From: Notoacmeibacter sp. MSK16QG-6
GTDB lineage: Bacteria > Pseudomonadota > Alphaproteobacteria > Rhizobiales > Rhizobiaceae
Length of the DNA: 64,000 nucleotides
Assembly (NCBI RefSeq): GCF_024158145.1
Contig: NZ_JAMYXM010000004.1
Coordinates: 202,809 to 266,808, forward strand
Direction of reading: 5' to 3'
Part shown: piece after piece, positions 54,893-63,873 of the stretch
Numbering within the stretch: position 1 is the stretch's first letter
Layout: every line of letters starts with the position of its first letter
Position numbers and translations under genes: made by a program
The notes under the pieces: model-generated
Told to the model about the DNA's origin: nothing
What the model saw: only the letters and a program-made list of their open reading frames with translations
The model's database searches: none

Positions 54893-55843
54893 TCACTCGC
54901 CCATGGTGAATGGGCCAGTCATCTTGTCGGCATTGTCGGCCGTTATCAGCTTGCAGTTGAACTGCTGCTTCTCGTTTTCCGGCTCCGTGCCATCTGCAAT
55001 GAAGGCATCGGCCTGACGGACAGCTTCGGCGGCGAATTCAGCCACGGGCTGCAATACAGAATAGGACATCTCGCCCGACTTCACCGAATCCACCGCGTCG
55101 GGATTGCCGTCGAAGCCGCCGATGATGGTGCCTTCCAGCTTGTTGGCTTCCTTCAGTGCGGCAATCGCACCAAGAGCCATCTCGTCATTGCCGGAGATAA
55201 CAAACTTGACGTCCGGGTTGGCCTGTAGGATCGACTGCATTTTGTTGTAACCCTGCGTGCGATCCCAATTGGCCGTTTCCTGCGCGACCTTTTTGAGATC
55301 CGGATACTGGCTCAGCACGGTTTCGTAGCCGTTGGAGCGGGTAGCAGCGTTGTTGTCGGCCGGATTGCCGAAGAATTCGACATAGTTGCCGCCATCGCCA
55401 ACCAGTTCGACCCATTTAATCGCGCCGTCTGCAGCGCACTGGGCGTTGTTGGAAACGAGCTGCGCCTTGGCCAGCCCGCTTTCATTGATCTCGGCGTTGA
55501 TCAGAAAGACCGGGATATTAGCCTCGACCGCTTTCTTGACCGCACCGACTGAGCCATCTGCATTGGCCGGGTCCAGGAGGATCGCCTTGGACTGGTTGGT
55601 GATGGCGGTATCGATCAGCTGGCTTTCCACATTGGTGTCGCCCTTGTGAGCGGCAACAGTTGCCTCGTAGCCCATATCCTTGGCGGTCGCGGCAGCGACA
55701 TCGCCTTCGGTCTTCCAGTACGGATTGGCCGGGTCGTTGACGATGATCGTCATCAGGCCCTTGTCCTGAGCGATTGCAGGGCCGGCCATGAAGGCGGCGG
55801 ATGCCAGAGCGGCAAGTGTCAGTCTGCGTGTAAGCTTGATCAT
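54893..55843 (-). CDS. Sugar/polyol ABC transporter substrate-binding protein (RbsB class, erythritol-type)
   Basis: 316 aa. Signal peptide about 1-25 (LAALASAAFMAGPAIAQ). Ribose-binding-protein fold: IVNDPANPYWKTEGDVAAA, ILLDPANADGSVGAVKKAVE, ISGNDEMALGAIAALKEA and GFDGNPDAVDSVKSGEMSYS. GAGGAGG precedes ATG. It is last of the four transporter genes; given eryABC next door the ligand is probably erythritol or a similar four-carbon polyol. Confidence 0.88.
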   Translation of the reverse strand: MIKLTRRLTLAALASAAFMAGPAIAQDKGLMTIIVNDPANPYWKTEGDVAAATAKDMGYEATVAAHKGDTNVESQLIDTAITNQSKAILLDPANADGSVGAVKKAVEANIPVFLINAEINESGLAKAQLVSNNAQCAADGAIKWVELVGDGGNYVEFFGNPADNNAATRSNGYETVLSQYPDLKKVAQETANWDRTQGYNKMQSILQANPDVKFVISGNDEMALGAIAALKEANKLEGTIIGGFDGNPDAVDSVKSGEMSYSVLQPVAEFAAEAVRQADAFIADGTEPENEKQQFNCKLITADNADKMTGPFTMGE

Positions 55844-55906
55844 GATTTCCTCCTCTGATCATTGGCGCCGGCGGACCGGCGGTCTTTCCGAAAATCCAGT
55901 CCGTAT

Positions 55907-57016
55907 TCAGCTCGGCTTTGAAGGTTTCGGAGAAGGCGGTGTTCCCGACCCCGCGGAGCGCCGGCGGCGCCCGCTGTATTGGACCGAGTTAAGAAGAACG
56001 GCGGCGACAATGACCGCGCCGGTGAAGACCGTCTGCCAGTAGGTCGACACGCCGATGATCACGAGGCCATCGGCGAGAAAGCCAATAACGAACGCTCCCA
56101 GAAGCGTGCCACCAATCGTTCCGCGGCCGCCCGATAGCGCGGCGCCGCCGACAACGACGGCTGCAATTGCCGTCAGCTCATAGGTCGTGCCGGCAGTCGG
56201 TCCGGCCGAGGTAAGCTGAGACGAGAGCACCAGGCCGGCAATCGCGGCACAGATCCCCGATAGCGTGTACACCATGACGGTCGTGAACTTGACCGGTACG
56301 CCCGACAGATCGGCGGCGCGGGCGTTGCCACCCGTTGCGTACACCCATCGGCCGAATGGCGTGCGTGTCAGTAACAGAGCAGCGAGAATGGCGACGACCG
56401 CCAAAACGATGACACCTATCGGCACCCCGAAAAGACGGTTGAAGCCGAGCCAGTCGAACCCGGTATTGCCAAGCGCAGGATCGCCGGAAAGATTATTGTA
56501 AGTCAGCCCGTTGGTCATCAGAAGCGCGATCCCGCGGGCCACATAGAGCGTGCCGAGCGTGGCGACGAATGCCGGTACCCGAAAGATTGCGATAAGCACG
56601 CCGTTCAGCGCGCCGATGGCTGCCCCGACAAGGCAGGTCAGCAGAACGACAACCCAGACCGGTGGATAGAGAATGACCCCTGCCGCCTCGGCCGTGAGTC
56701 CCTGCATCATCGCGCCGGCGCAGACACCCGCCAGCGCCAGGATCGACCCGACGGAAAGATCGATACCGCCTGTCAGAATGACAAGAAGCATGCCGATCGC
56801 CAACAGACCGAAAATGGCGACATGGCTCGACATGATCAGGAAGTTGTTGAGCGAGAAGTAGAACGGCGACAGCGCCGAAAAGACGATAATGATCGCGATC
56901 AGGGCGAAGAAGGCCCGCCCTTCCAATAATAGTCGGACGATATCGAAATCGCCGCCGAACATAGGCGTCTTGTGTTCTTTACCTTCGGAATCGGTCATGG
57001 TCTGACTTTTGCTCAT
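55907..57016 (-). CDS. ABC transporter permease (RbsC class)
   Basis: 369 aa with about ten membrane helices. Diagnostic stretches are LVILTGGIDLSVGSILALAG, RVPAFVATLGTLYVARGIALLMTNG (written here as motif starts RVPAFVATLG) and ALSGGRGTIGGTLLGAF. The start is ATG 57016 (MSKSQTM), one base clear of the ATPase stop codon; ATG 56998 is also possible. The upstream open frame is antisense noise. Partner of the RbsA-type ATPase. Confidence 0.92.
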   Translation of the reverse strand: MSKSQTMTDSEGKEHKTPMFGGDFDIVRLLLEGRAFFALIAIIIVFSALSPFYFSLNNFLIMSSHVAIFGLLAIGMLLVILTGGIDLSVGSILALAGVCAGAMMQGLTAEAAGVILYPPVWVVVLLTCLVGAAIGALNGVLIAIFRVPAFVATLGTLYVARGIALLMTNGLTYNNLSGDPALGNTGFDWLGFNRLFGVPIGVIVLAVVAILAALLLTRTPFGRWVYATGGNARAADLSGVPVKFTTVMVYTLSGICAAIAGLVLSSQLTSAGPTAGTTYELTAIAAVVVGGAALSGGRGTIGGTLLGAFVIGFLADGLVIIGVSTYWQTVFTGAVIVAAVLLNSVQYSGRRRRSAGSGTPPSPKPSKPS

Positions 57017-57017
57017 T

Positions 57018-58550
57018 TTAATCGATCGCCTCGCCGGATGCGGCCATGATTTGCGCCTTGGTGACGTCCGGTCCGAACTCCGCCGCGATGCGCCCGCGCC
57101 GCATGACGACGATGCGATGCGCGACGGACAGGCATTCCCCAACCTCTGATGTTGAATAGATGACGCCGACACCGCCGCTGGCGCGCTCGGCCAGAAGTTT
57201 GAACACTTCGGCCTTGGCGCCGATATCGATGCCCCGCGACGGCTCATCCAAGAGAACGACCTTCGGATGGGTTGCCATCATTTTCCCGATGACGACTTTC
57301 TGCTGGTTGCCGCCCGACAGCGACCCGATTGGCGCCGATCCACCGGATGTTTTGATGTGAACGCGGTCGATGGATTCGTCGATCACCTCGTTTTCCAGCT
57401 TGGGAGAGGTGAACAGCGCCCGCGTAAACGCACCGATAGAAGCGAGGGACAGATTTTGTCCGACGCTCATTGTCTGCACCAGCCCGTCGCGCTGCCGGTC
57501 TTCCGGTATGAGGACGAGACCACGGCGAATGCGCTCGGCAATGCCGAGATGCGAAATATCCTCGCCATCGAGGACGACTCGGCCGCCGGTCAGATTGAGG
57601 CGTCCAGCAACGGCTTCCAGCAATTCCGTGCGTCCCGCACCCATCAATCCGTATATGCAGACGATCTCGCCTGAGCGTACCTCCAGCGAGAGATCACGGA
57701 CGAGATCGACGCCGGACGCATCGGGCACCGATACACTGTCGATGGAAAGCGCCACATCGCCGAATTGGGCTTCGGGCGGCGATCCGAGATCGAAGTTCTC
57801 GCCCACCATGTTGCGGACGATCCATTCCAGATCGATATCCTCGCGCCTGGCGTAGGCGGTCATGACGCCGTCTCTCAGCACGACCGCGTGATCGGTAATC
57901 TGCAGCGCTTCTTCCAGATGGTGCGAGATGTAGACGATGGATACGCCGCGCGCCTTCAAATCCCGGATGACCTTGAAGAGCACCTCCACTTCGGCTGCCG
58001 AGAGGGCCGATGTGGGCTCGTCCATAATGAGGATCCGAGAATTGATGGAAAGCGCACGCGCTATCTCGACGATCTGTTGCTGGCCAAGCCGCAATTCCTC
58101 GACCGGCGTCAACGGATCGATATCTTCTTCGAGCTCTTCCATAAGAAGCTGCGTCTGGCGCGCCTCCTCGGCATAATCGACACTGCCGGTCCGTGTGGTC
58201 AGCTCGCGACCCATGAAGACGTTGTCACGAACGGAAAGGTTCGGGGCCAGGCTCAGCTCCTGGTGAATGATGGATATGCCGTGCTCGCGGGCCTCGATCG
58301 TGTCACTAAACTCGATGGGCGCGCCATCGAGGGTGATATCGCCAGAGGACGGCGCCAATACCCCCGACAGAATTTTCATGAGGGTGGATTTTCCGGCGCC
58401 GTTCTCGCCGAACAGCGTGGTGACCTGACCTCGGTGAATCTTGAAATTGACGCCTTTCAACGCATGCACGCTACCGAAAGACTTGGCGATATTGCGCGCG
58501 GCCAGCACGACCTCGCCGGAATCGTCCTGGTGGGCGGCTGCGATACTCAC
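57018..58550 (-). CDS. ABC transporter ATPase (RbsA class, two nucleotide-binding domains)
   Basis: 510 aa with two ABC halves. The first has Walker A FGENGAGKST, signature LRLGQQQIVEIARAL and Walker B ILIMDEPTSALS. The second has IYGLMGAGRTELLEAVAGR (degenerate Walker A), LSGGNQQKVVIGKMM and VVLLDEPSRGIDIGAK. This layout is normal for ribose-class transporters. The start codon is GTG (58548-58550), overlapping the DUF2291 stop (GTGA). Confidence 0.93.
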   Translation of the reverse strand: MSIAAAHQDDSGEVVLAARNIAKSFGSVHALKGVNFKIHRGQVTTLFGENGAGKSTLMKILSGVLAPSSGDITLDGAPIEFSDTIEAREHGISIIHQELSLAPNLSVRDNVFMGRELTTRTGSVDYAEEARQTQLLMEELEEDIDPLTPVEELRLGQQQIVEIARALSINSRILIMDEPTSALSAAEVEVLFKVIRDLKARGVSIVYISHHLEEALQITDHAVVLRDGVMTAYARREDIDLEWIVRNMVGENFDLGSPPEAQFGDVALSIDSVSVPDASGVDLVRDLSLEVRSGEIVCIYGLMGAGRTELLEAVAGRLNLTGGRVVLDGEDISHLGIAERIRRGLVLIPEDRQRDGLVQTMSVGQNLSLASIGAFTRALFTSPKLENEVIDESIDRVHIKTSGGSAPIGSLSGGNQQKVVIGKMMATHPKVVLLDEPSRGIDIGAKAEVFKLLAERASGGVGVIYSTSEVGECLSVAHRIVVMRRGRIAAEFGPDVTKAQIMAASGEAID

Positions 58551-59203
58551 TGGACGCTCAACCTGACCGGCGTGACGAGCCAGTTCTTTGGGTTGATCAT
58601 GCGAAAAACACCGACGACCGAGATGGTTCGTCCGGCGAGGCTTTCGCGGTCCAGATCGTTCAGGACTTCCGCTTTCATGGCATTGTTGATGCCCGAACCG
58701 GCGTTCTGGTATTCGATCTGGTTGGTGAAGTCGCCAAAGCCGATATCGCCGGGAAAATCCCGTAACTCGGTGCCATTGACGGCTGGACCGGTCTGGACTC
58801 GGATCGAGACCTCGTCCGGAAGCTCGTCGACCGCAATATTGAACGTTCCCGAGCGGCCTTCGCCTACAGTGCCCGTGAACTTGACAGGAAAGATTGGCGC
58901 GATGCCGCCCGGCGTGCCGTATTTCTCAGCCGCTGCGGCCTTGTCTTCGAGGGCGGCTGGCGCGAGTTCGGTGGCTTCGACAGCGCGGCTCTCGATGAGC
59001 GATTGAATACGCGGAAACTGTTCCTGCCCGAAACTTTCGGGAGAGAACGCTGCGGTCCTCGTGTCCTGTTCCGATCCAATTCTGACGACATGGGTATCGA
59101 GCACCATGGCGCTGAGAAGGGCAATCACTGCCCCGACGCCGATCAGAGCGCCTGGCGAAACAGGTCCATTGCGCCGAGCGCTTTTCCTTGCCGCTGCCGC
59201 CAT
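58547..59203 (-). CDS. DUF2291 family protein, accessory to the sugar ABC operon
   Basis: 218 aa. One N-terminal membrane anchor (about residues 17-37, GALIGVGAVIALLSAMVLDTH), then a periplasmic domain with TPGGIAPIFPVKFTGTVGEG and DFTNQIEYQNAGSGINNAMK, the hallmark segments of DUF2291. No lipobox is seen. The family is regularly encoded first in RbsABC-like operons of rhizobia and is of unknown function. ATG 59203 has GGGAG upstream. It is the first gene of the leftward operon. Confidence 0.82.
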   Translation of the reverse strand: MAAAARKSARRNGPVSPGALIGVGAVIALLSAMVLDTHVVRIGSEQDTRTAAFSPESFGQEQFPRIQSLIESRAVEATELAPAALEDKAAAAEKYGTPGGIAPIFPVKFTGTVGEGRSGTFNIAVDELPDEVSIRVQTGPAVNGTELRDFPGDIGFGDFTNQIEYQNAGSGINNAMKAEVLNDLDRESLAGRTISVVGVFRMINPKNWLVTPVRLSVQ

Positions 59204-59348
59204 CTCAAATCGCTCCCAACCCAGGCCGATCGACGAAATGCGGGCATCGTGAAAATGCAGTTTCAAATGCAAGAGCTGGCTCTGACGACCATTGCTCGGA
59301 TCGCATGAAATCCTCCCAGATGCTGCGCCGGCTCCTCCCGGTGCGTCA

Positions 59349-59408
59349 ATCGATAGCGGTTGTTATTTATGTGTTATCGATGCCTAGAAAGATGTTATAT
59401 CTATCGAT
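59349..59408. repeat. Three ATCGAT palindromes at exact 27-base spacing
   Basis: ATCGAT occurs at 59349-59354, 59376-59381 and 59403-59408, each start 27 bases from the last. The second and third share TATCGAT. Regular spacing in a divergent promoter region suggests operator sites of one regulator, possibly the DeoR protein encoded in this locus (inference). Confidence 0.55.
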
Positions 59409-59529
59409 CAGTGTCAACAGTTTTCTGAACGGCGCTCCTGCTCGACCGAAATACGGTATTAAACGGCGGTTTCTAAGGGCCTGAAGATCTCCGGCCATCG
59501 CTCCGGTACCCGTCCCGTCAGATCACGAC

Positions 59530-59577
59530 TTATAATTATAACACTTTTCACGTGATATAGTTGACAGCTTTATATCA
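59530..59577. promoter_or_regulatory. AT-rich palindrome and inverted repeat before eryA
   Basis: TTATAATTATAA at 59530-59541 is a perfect palindrome. TGATATA at 59553-59559 and TATATCA at 59571-59577 form a second dyad around TTGACA (59561-59566). Likely promoter/operator elements for eryA; the -10 could not be fixed. Confidence 0.5.
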
Positions 59578-59689
59578 TAATGGGATGATCCGCGCTCTGA
59601 GCCGGCATTGTCTGGCATTGGGAGGAGCATGACGTGTCGCGAGGCGCAACAAGCCATAGGATCGCTTTGCCCGGGCCGGAAACGCGGTT

Positions 59690-61342
59690 GTGAGTGGCGA
59701 ATATCTCATTATCGGCGTCGATGCCGGGACGTCGGTCATCAAGGCCGTTGCGTTCGATCTAACCGGTCGGCAGCTCGACAGTGCCGCTGTCCTCAACCGC
59801 TATGAAACCACTCCCGACGGAGCTGCGACACAATCACTTTCTCAGACATGGAGTGATTGCGTCGCCGCTTTGAAGGCACTTGGCGAAAAGGTCCCCCGAC
59901 TGTCCACACGCGTAGCTGCGATTGCGGTGACAGGCCAAGGCGATGGTACATGGCTGATCGACCGGGCGAACGAGCCCGTAACCGACGCCTGGCTGTGGCT
60001 GGATGCGCGCGCTGCGCCCACGGTCCGCCGTCTGGCCTCCGGGCCGTTGGAGCAACAGAGGTTCGAGGCGACGGGGACAGGCCTCAATACCTGTCAGCAG
60101 GGCGCTCAGATCGCGCATATGGTTCAGACGGCGCCGGAGATTGTGGAAGGCGCGGACTGCGTCCTGCATTGCAAGGATTGGCTCTATCTTCGCCTTACCG
60201 GTGAACGTGCGACCGATCCGTCTGAGGCCAGCTTCACATTTGGCGACTTCCGGAGCCGGGATTACGACAGCACGGTTCTGGAAGCGCTCGGCCTAACCGG
60301 TTATCGCAACCTGCTGCCGCCGATTGTCGATGGAACGAAGACGACCCATCCCCTATGCGAGGATGCGGCTATGCAGACCGGGCTGCCCGCCGGTACGCCC
60401 GTCTGTCTCGGCTATGTCGATATGGTGATGACCGGCCTTGGCGCAGGTGTCTATACGGGCGAAGCCGGGGTGGCCGCATCGACGGTCGGTTCGACGGGCG
60501 TTCACATGCGCGCCATGCCGCAGGATCGGATCGTCCTAAATGACGAGGGAACGGGCTACGTCATTGTGCTGCCATGCGACGGTATCGCGACGCAGGTGCA
60601 GACCAACATGGCCGCGACGCTGAATATCGATTGGGTTCTGCGTCTTGCAACCGATGTTCTCGGCGAATACGGACAGGAGGTTCCGTTAAAGGATCTCATC
60701 GGGAAGATCGATGGGTGGATGGCGCAGAGCCGTCCCGGCACCTTGCTGTACAATCCCTACATCTCCGATGCGGGCGAGCGTGGACCGTTCATCGACGCCA
60801 ATGCCCGCGCCGGCTTTATCGGTCTTTCGATCGGGCACCGATATCCCGATCTTGTGCGTGCTGTTATCGAGGGCATCGGAATGGCGGCGCGCGATTGCTA
60901 CGCGACAATGGGCGATATGCCGGATGAGATACGTCTGACAGGGGGCGCGGCGCGGTCGAATTCGCTTCGGCAAATCCTGTCGGCCTGCACGGGGGCGCGT
61001 GTTCGCGTCAGTGAGCGAGAAGAGGCCGGCGCGGCTGGCGCGGCAATGATGGCTGCCGTGGCTATCGGTGCCTATGACACGATGGAGGATTGCATCGCCG
61101 ATTGGGTGACGCCATTGCTGGGCGCCGCCGAAGCGCCTGATGACGTCCTGTCGTCGATCTACGAGCGGCTTTTTCCGGAATACAAATCGGCGCGGCAAAA
61201 ACTGGGCGGCGTCTGGCAGGGCCTGAGCGAGCATCGCATGGCGCCGCCAAACGACAAATCCGGCCATGACGGTATTCGTCCCGACGTGGCGGCGCTGACT
61301 ACCGGTGTCGGGCCAAAGAGCGAGGAGCAGAAGAGTGACTGA
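59690..61342 (+). CDS. eryA: Erythritol kinase EryA (FGGY family)
   Basis: 550 aa carbohydrate kinase that makes erythritol 4-phosphate. The N-terminal phosphate loop is GVDAGTSVIKAVAFDLTGRQ. VTGQGDGTWLID, WLWLDARAAPTV and the FGGY C-terminal LTGGAARSNSLRQILSACTG are also present. The opening and QGDGTWLID resemble Brucella EryA more than xylulose or glycerol kinases. It is about 30 residues longer at the C-terminus than usual, in a low-complexity tail. The start is GTG 59690, with GGGCCGGAAACG upstream and no better choice. It overlaps eryB by 8 bases. Confidence 0.87.
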   Translation: MSGEYLIIGVDAGTSVIKAVAFDLTGRQLDSAAVLNRYETTPDGAATQSLSQTWSDCVAALKALGEKVPRLSTRVAAIAVTGQGDGTWLIDRANEPVTDAWLWLDARAAPTVRRLASGPLEQQRFEATGTGLNTCQQGAQIAHMVQTAPEIVEGADCVLHCKDWLYLRLTGERATDPSEASFTFGDFRSRDYDSTVLEALGLTGYRNLLPPIVDGTKTTHPLCEDAAMQTGLPAGTPVCLGYVDMVMTGLGAGVYTGEAGVAASTVGSTGVHMRAMPQDRIVLNDEGTGYVIVLPCDGIATQVQTNMAATLNIDWVLRLATDVLGEYGQEVPLKDLIGKIDGWMAQSRPGTLLYNPYISDAGERGPFIDANARAGFIGLSIGHRYPDLVRAVIEGIGMAARDCYATMGDMPDEIRLTGGAARSNSLRQILSACTGARVRVSEREEAGAAGAAMMAAVAIGAYDTMEDCIADWVTPLLGAAEAPDDVLSSIYERLFPEYKSARQKLGGVWQGLSEHRMAPPNDKSGHDGIRPDVAALTTGVGPKSEEQKSD

Positions 61343-62864
61343 TGCGAGCCAGGATCAGGAGCAACTGGTCGACCTCTTTGTCATCGGCGGAGGGATAAAC
61401 GGCACGGGCATCGCTCGCGATGCAGCCGGTCGCGGTCTTTCGGTCGCGCTTTGTGAAAAGGACGATCTGGCTCAAGGAACGTCATCCCGTTCGGGCAAGC
61501 TGGTCCATGGCGGGTTGCGATATCTGGAATATTACGAGTTTCGGCTCGTTCGCGAGGCGCTCATCGAACGCGAAGTGCTGTTGAAGGCCGCACCCCATAT
61601 CATCTGGCCGTTACGGTTTGTCCTGCCGCACAATCCCGAGGACAGACCGGCCTGGCTCGTTCGGCTCGGTCTCTTCCTCTACGACCATCTCGGTGGGCGG
61701 AAGAAATTACCTGGCACGCGGACGCTGGACCTGACCCGCGACCCGGAGGGTGCACCCGTTCTCGACAAATACACCAAGGGCTTCGAATATTCCGACTGCT
61801 GGGTCGACGATGCCCGCATGGTTGTCCTCAATGCCGTGGGCGCGGCGGAAGAAGGCGCGGCGATTTACCCTCGGCATGCCTGCACTCGTATCGCCCGCGC
61901 CGATGGTTACTGGCAGATTGAGATAACCGACTGCGAGACCGGGCAGAACGTCTCGCTCAGAGCAAAAGCGATAGCCAATGCAGCAGGGCCCTGGGTCTCC
62001 GATGTTATCGGCCAAGTTGCCGGGCTGAACAGCGCCAGAAATGTGCGCCTCGTCAAAGGTAGCCATATCGTCGTGCCGAAATTCTGGGATGGGCCGCACT
62101 CCTATCTGGTGCAGCACAATGACAAGCGTGTGATTTTTCTGAACTCATACGGGAAGGATATGGCGCTGATCGGCACGACCGATATTCCCTATGAAGGCGA
62201 TGCCGACACCGTCTCCGCTTCCGAAGAGGAAATCGATTATTTGATCGCCGCGGTAAACCGGTACTTCAAACAGAAGCTTCGCCGGTCGGATGTCCTGACG
62301 ACCTTTTCAGGCGTCCGCGCCCTGTTCGACGATGGCGAGGGCAATCCATCCGCCGTGACGCGCGATTACGAGTTCGATCTCGACGATCAGGATGGTCTGC
62401 CGCTGCTTAATGTCTTCGGTGGCAAGATCACGACCTTTCGGAAACTTTCCGAGCATGCGCTGGAACGCCTGCAACCGTATTTCCCGAAAATGGGGCGGAG
62501 TTGGACGGCCAATGCACCGCTGCCGGGCGGCGATATGGCCGGCGCCGACTTCCAGAGCTTTGTCGAGCGGCTTCGCAACGATTATCCTTGGCTGCCACGC
62601 GATTTGCTGCTGCATTACGCCCGCCTTTACGGGACACGCGCGGAAATGATTGTTGGCGATGCGCAATCCATCGACAGTCTCGGCCGACACTTCGGCGGAC
62701 AACTTTTCGAAGCGGAGGTCCGCTATCTAAGAAAATATGAATGGGCGGCGACGGCAGAGGATGTCTTGTTTCGCCGCACCAAACAGCATCTCGCTCTGAC
62801 CGGCGCCGAAAAAGAGGCGTTTTGTGAATGGTTCGATGCACAGAGGGAGGCCGAAGCGGCCTAG
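61335..62864 (+). CDS. eryB: Erythritol-4-phosphate dehydrogenase EryB (GlpD-like flavoprotein)
   Basis: 509 aa FAD enzyme of the glycerol-3-phosphate dehydrogenase family; oxidises erythritol 4-phosphate to erythrulose phosphate. FAD-binding FVIGGGINGTGIARDAAGRG near residue 17 and GTSSRSGKLVHGGLRYLE. The C-terminal region is GKITTFRKLSEHALERL. The start is GTG 61335, because AGGAG lies seven bases before it; the GTG at 61305 is inside eryA and has none. Identification as EryB rather than GlpD rests on the eryA and eryC neighbours. Confidence 0.87.
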   Translation: MTDASQDQEQLVDLFVIGGGINGTGIARDAAGRGLSVALCEKDDLAQGTSSRSGKLVHGGLRYLEYYEFRLVREALIEREVLLKAAPHIIWPLRFVLPHNPEDRPAWLVRLGLFLYDHLGGRKKLPGTRTLDLTRDPEGAPVLDKYTKGFEYSDCWVDDARMVVLNAVGAAEEGAAIYPRHACTRIARADGYWQIEITDCETGQNVSLRAKAIANAAGPWVSDVIGQVAGLNSARNVRLVKGSHIVVPKFWDGPHSYLVQHNDKRVIFLNSYGKDMALIGTTDIPYEGDADTVSASEEEIDYLIAAVNRYFKQKLRRSDVLTTFSGVRALFDDGEGNPSAVTRDYEFDLDDQDGLPLLNVFGGKITTFRKLSEHALERLQPYFPKMGRSWTANAPLPGGDMAGADFQSFVERLRNDYPWLPRDLLLHYARLYGTRAEMIVGDAQSIDSLGRHFGGQLFEAEVRYLRKYEWAATAEDVLFRRTKQHLALTGAEKEAFCEWFDAQREAEAA

Positions 62865-62880
62865 TTCGCCGGTACAGGAA

Positions 62881-63816
62881 ATGACGCTTACGCTTTCGCT
62901 GAATACCAATCCGCTAGTAAACCGATTTGCGGAGCCGGACGATCTGATCGATACGGTCGCGCGCGATCTCAAAATTCGCGACTTGCAACTGACGCATGAA
63001 TTCATCAATCCAAGCTGGCCGGCCCCTTTGATCCGTAGCATGACGCGACAGATGGACGCAGCGCTTCGGCGCACCGGTGTGCGGGTAACGTCCGGTATGA
63101 CGGGGCCTTATGGTCGCCTGAACCATTTTGGTCATCCCGATGCCGGCGTTCGTCGCTACTACACCAACTGGTTCAAGACCTTCGCCGATATCATTGGCGA
63201 TCTGGGCGGTGAGGGTATCGGCACCCAATTCGCGATTTTTACCTATAAGGACTTCGATGATCCGGTGCGCCGTGAGGATTTGACGAAGATCGCCATCGAT
63301 TGCTGGGCCGAAGTCGCCGCGCACGCGAAGTCTGCAGGTCTAACCTATGTGTTCTGGGAGCCGATGAGCGTCGGCCGTGAGTTCGGTCCGACGATTGCCG
63401 AAACAATGGCATTGCAGGAACGTCTGAGCGCGGCCGACATGGCCATACCGATGTGGATGATGGCCGATATCGACCATGGAGACGTCACGTCCTCCAATCC
63501 GGACGATACCGACCCTTATGCCTGGGCTCGGGCGGTTCCTCCGGTTTCACCGATCATCCATATCAAGCAGAGCACGATGGACAAAAGCGGCCATCGCCCC
63601 TTCACCGCCGCGCATAATGCCAATGGCCGGATTCAGCCCAAAGCATTGTTGGAGGCTTTTGCCGATGGCGGCGCGAAGGATAATGAAATCTGCCTGGAGC
63701 TGTCGTTCAAGGAACGCGAGCCCCACGACCGGCAGGTTGTTGAACAGATCGCCGAAAGTATTGCTTTTTGGGCGCCTCATATAGATACGGGCGCGGCAGA
63801 TCTGAAGACGTTTTGA
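62881..63816 (+). CDS. eryC: Tetrulose-phosphate epimerase/isomerase EryC (TIM-barrel)
   Basis: 311 aa protein of the xylose-isomerase-like/AP-endonuclease-2 TIM-barrel group. LTHEFINPSWPAPLIR, TGPYGRLNHFGHPDAG, YVFWEPMSVGREFGPT (metal-ligand Glu), WMMADIDHGD (Asp/His ligands) and ICLELSFKEREPHD are visible. In Brucella, EryC epimerises L-erythrulose 1-phosphate to its D form. AGGAA directly precedes ATG 62881; an ATG 19 codons upstream overlaps eryB and is not preferred. Confidence 0.85.
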   Translation: MTLTLSLNTNPLVNRFAEPDDLIDTVARDLKIRDLQLTHEFINPSWPAPLIRSMTRQMDAALRRTGVRVTSGMTGPYGRLNHFGHPDAGVRRYYTNWFKTFADIIGDLGGEGIGTQFAIFTYKDFDDPVRREDLTKIAIDCWAEVAAHAKSAGLTYVFWEPMSVGREFGPTIAETMALQERLSAADMAIPMWMMADIDHGDVTSSNPDDTDPYAWARAVPPVSPIIHIKQSTMDKSGHRPFTAAHNANGRIQPKALLEAFADGGAKDNEICLELSFKEREPHDRQVVEQIAESIAFWAPHIDTGAADLKTF

Positions 63817-63873
63817 TCGATGGATATGTCAGCCTGTCTGCCGACTGGCCAAAAACCCTGAAAGAGGACAATC

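Larger units (their letters stand above)
59204..59689. promoter_or_regulatory. Divergent control region between the transporter operon and eryA
   Basis: A 486-base AT-rich stretch with no credible gene. It holds three evenly spaced ATCGAT palindromes (59349, 59376, 59403), a 12-base palindrome TTATAATTATAA (59530-59541) and an inverted repeat TGATATA/TATATCA (59553-59577) that encloses a TTGACA. These are the obvious places for promoters and operators of both directions. Confidence 0.65.
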
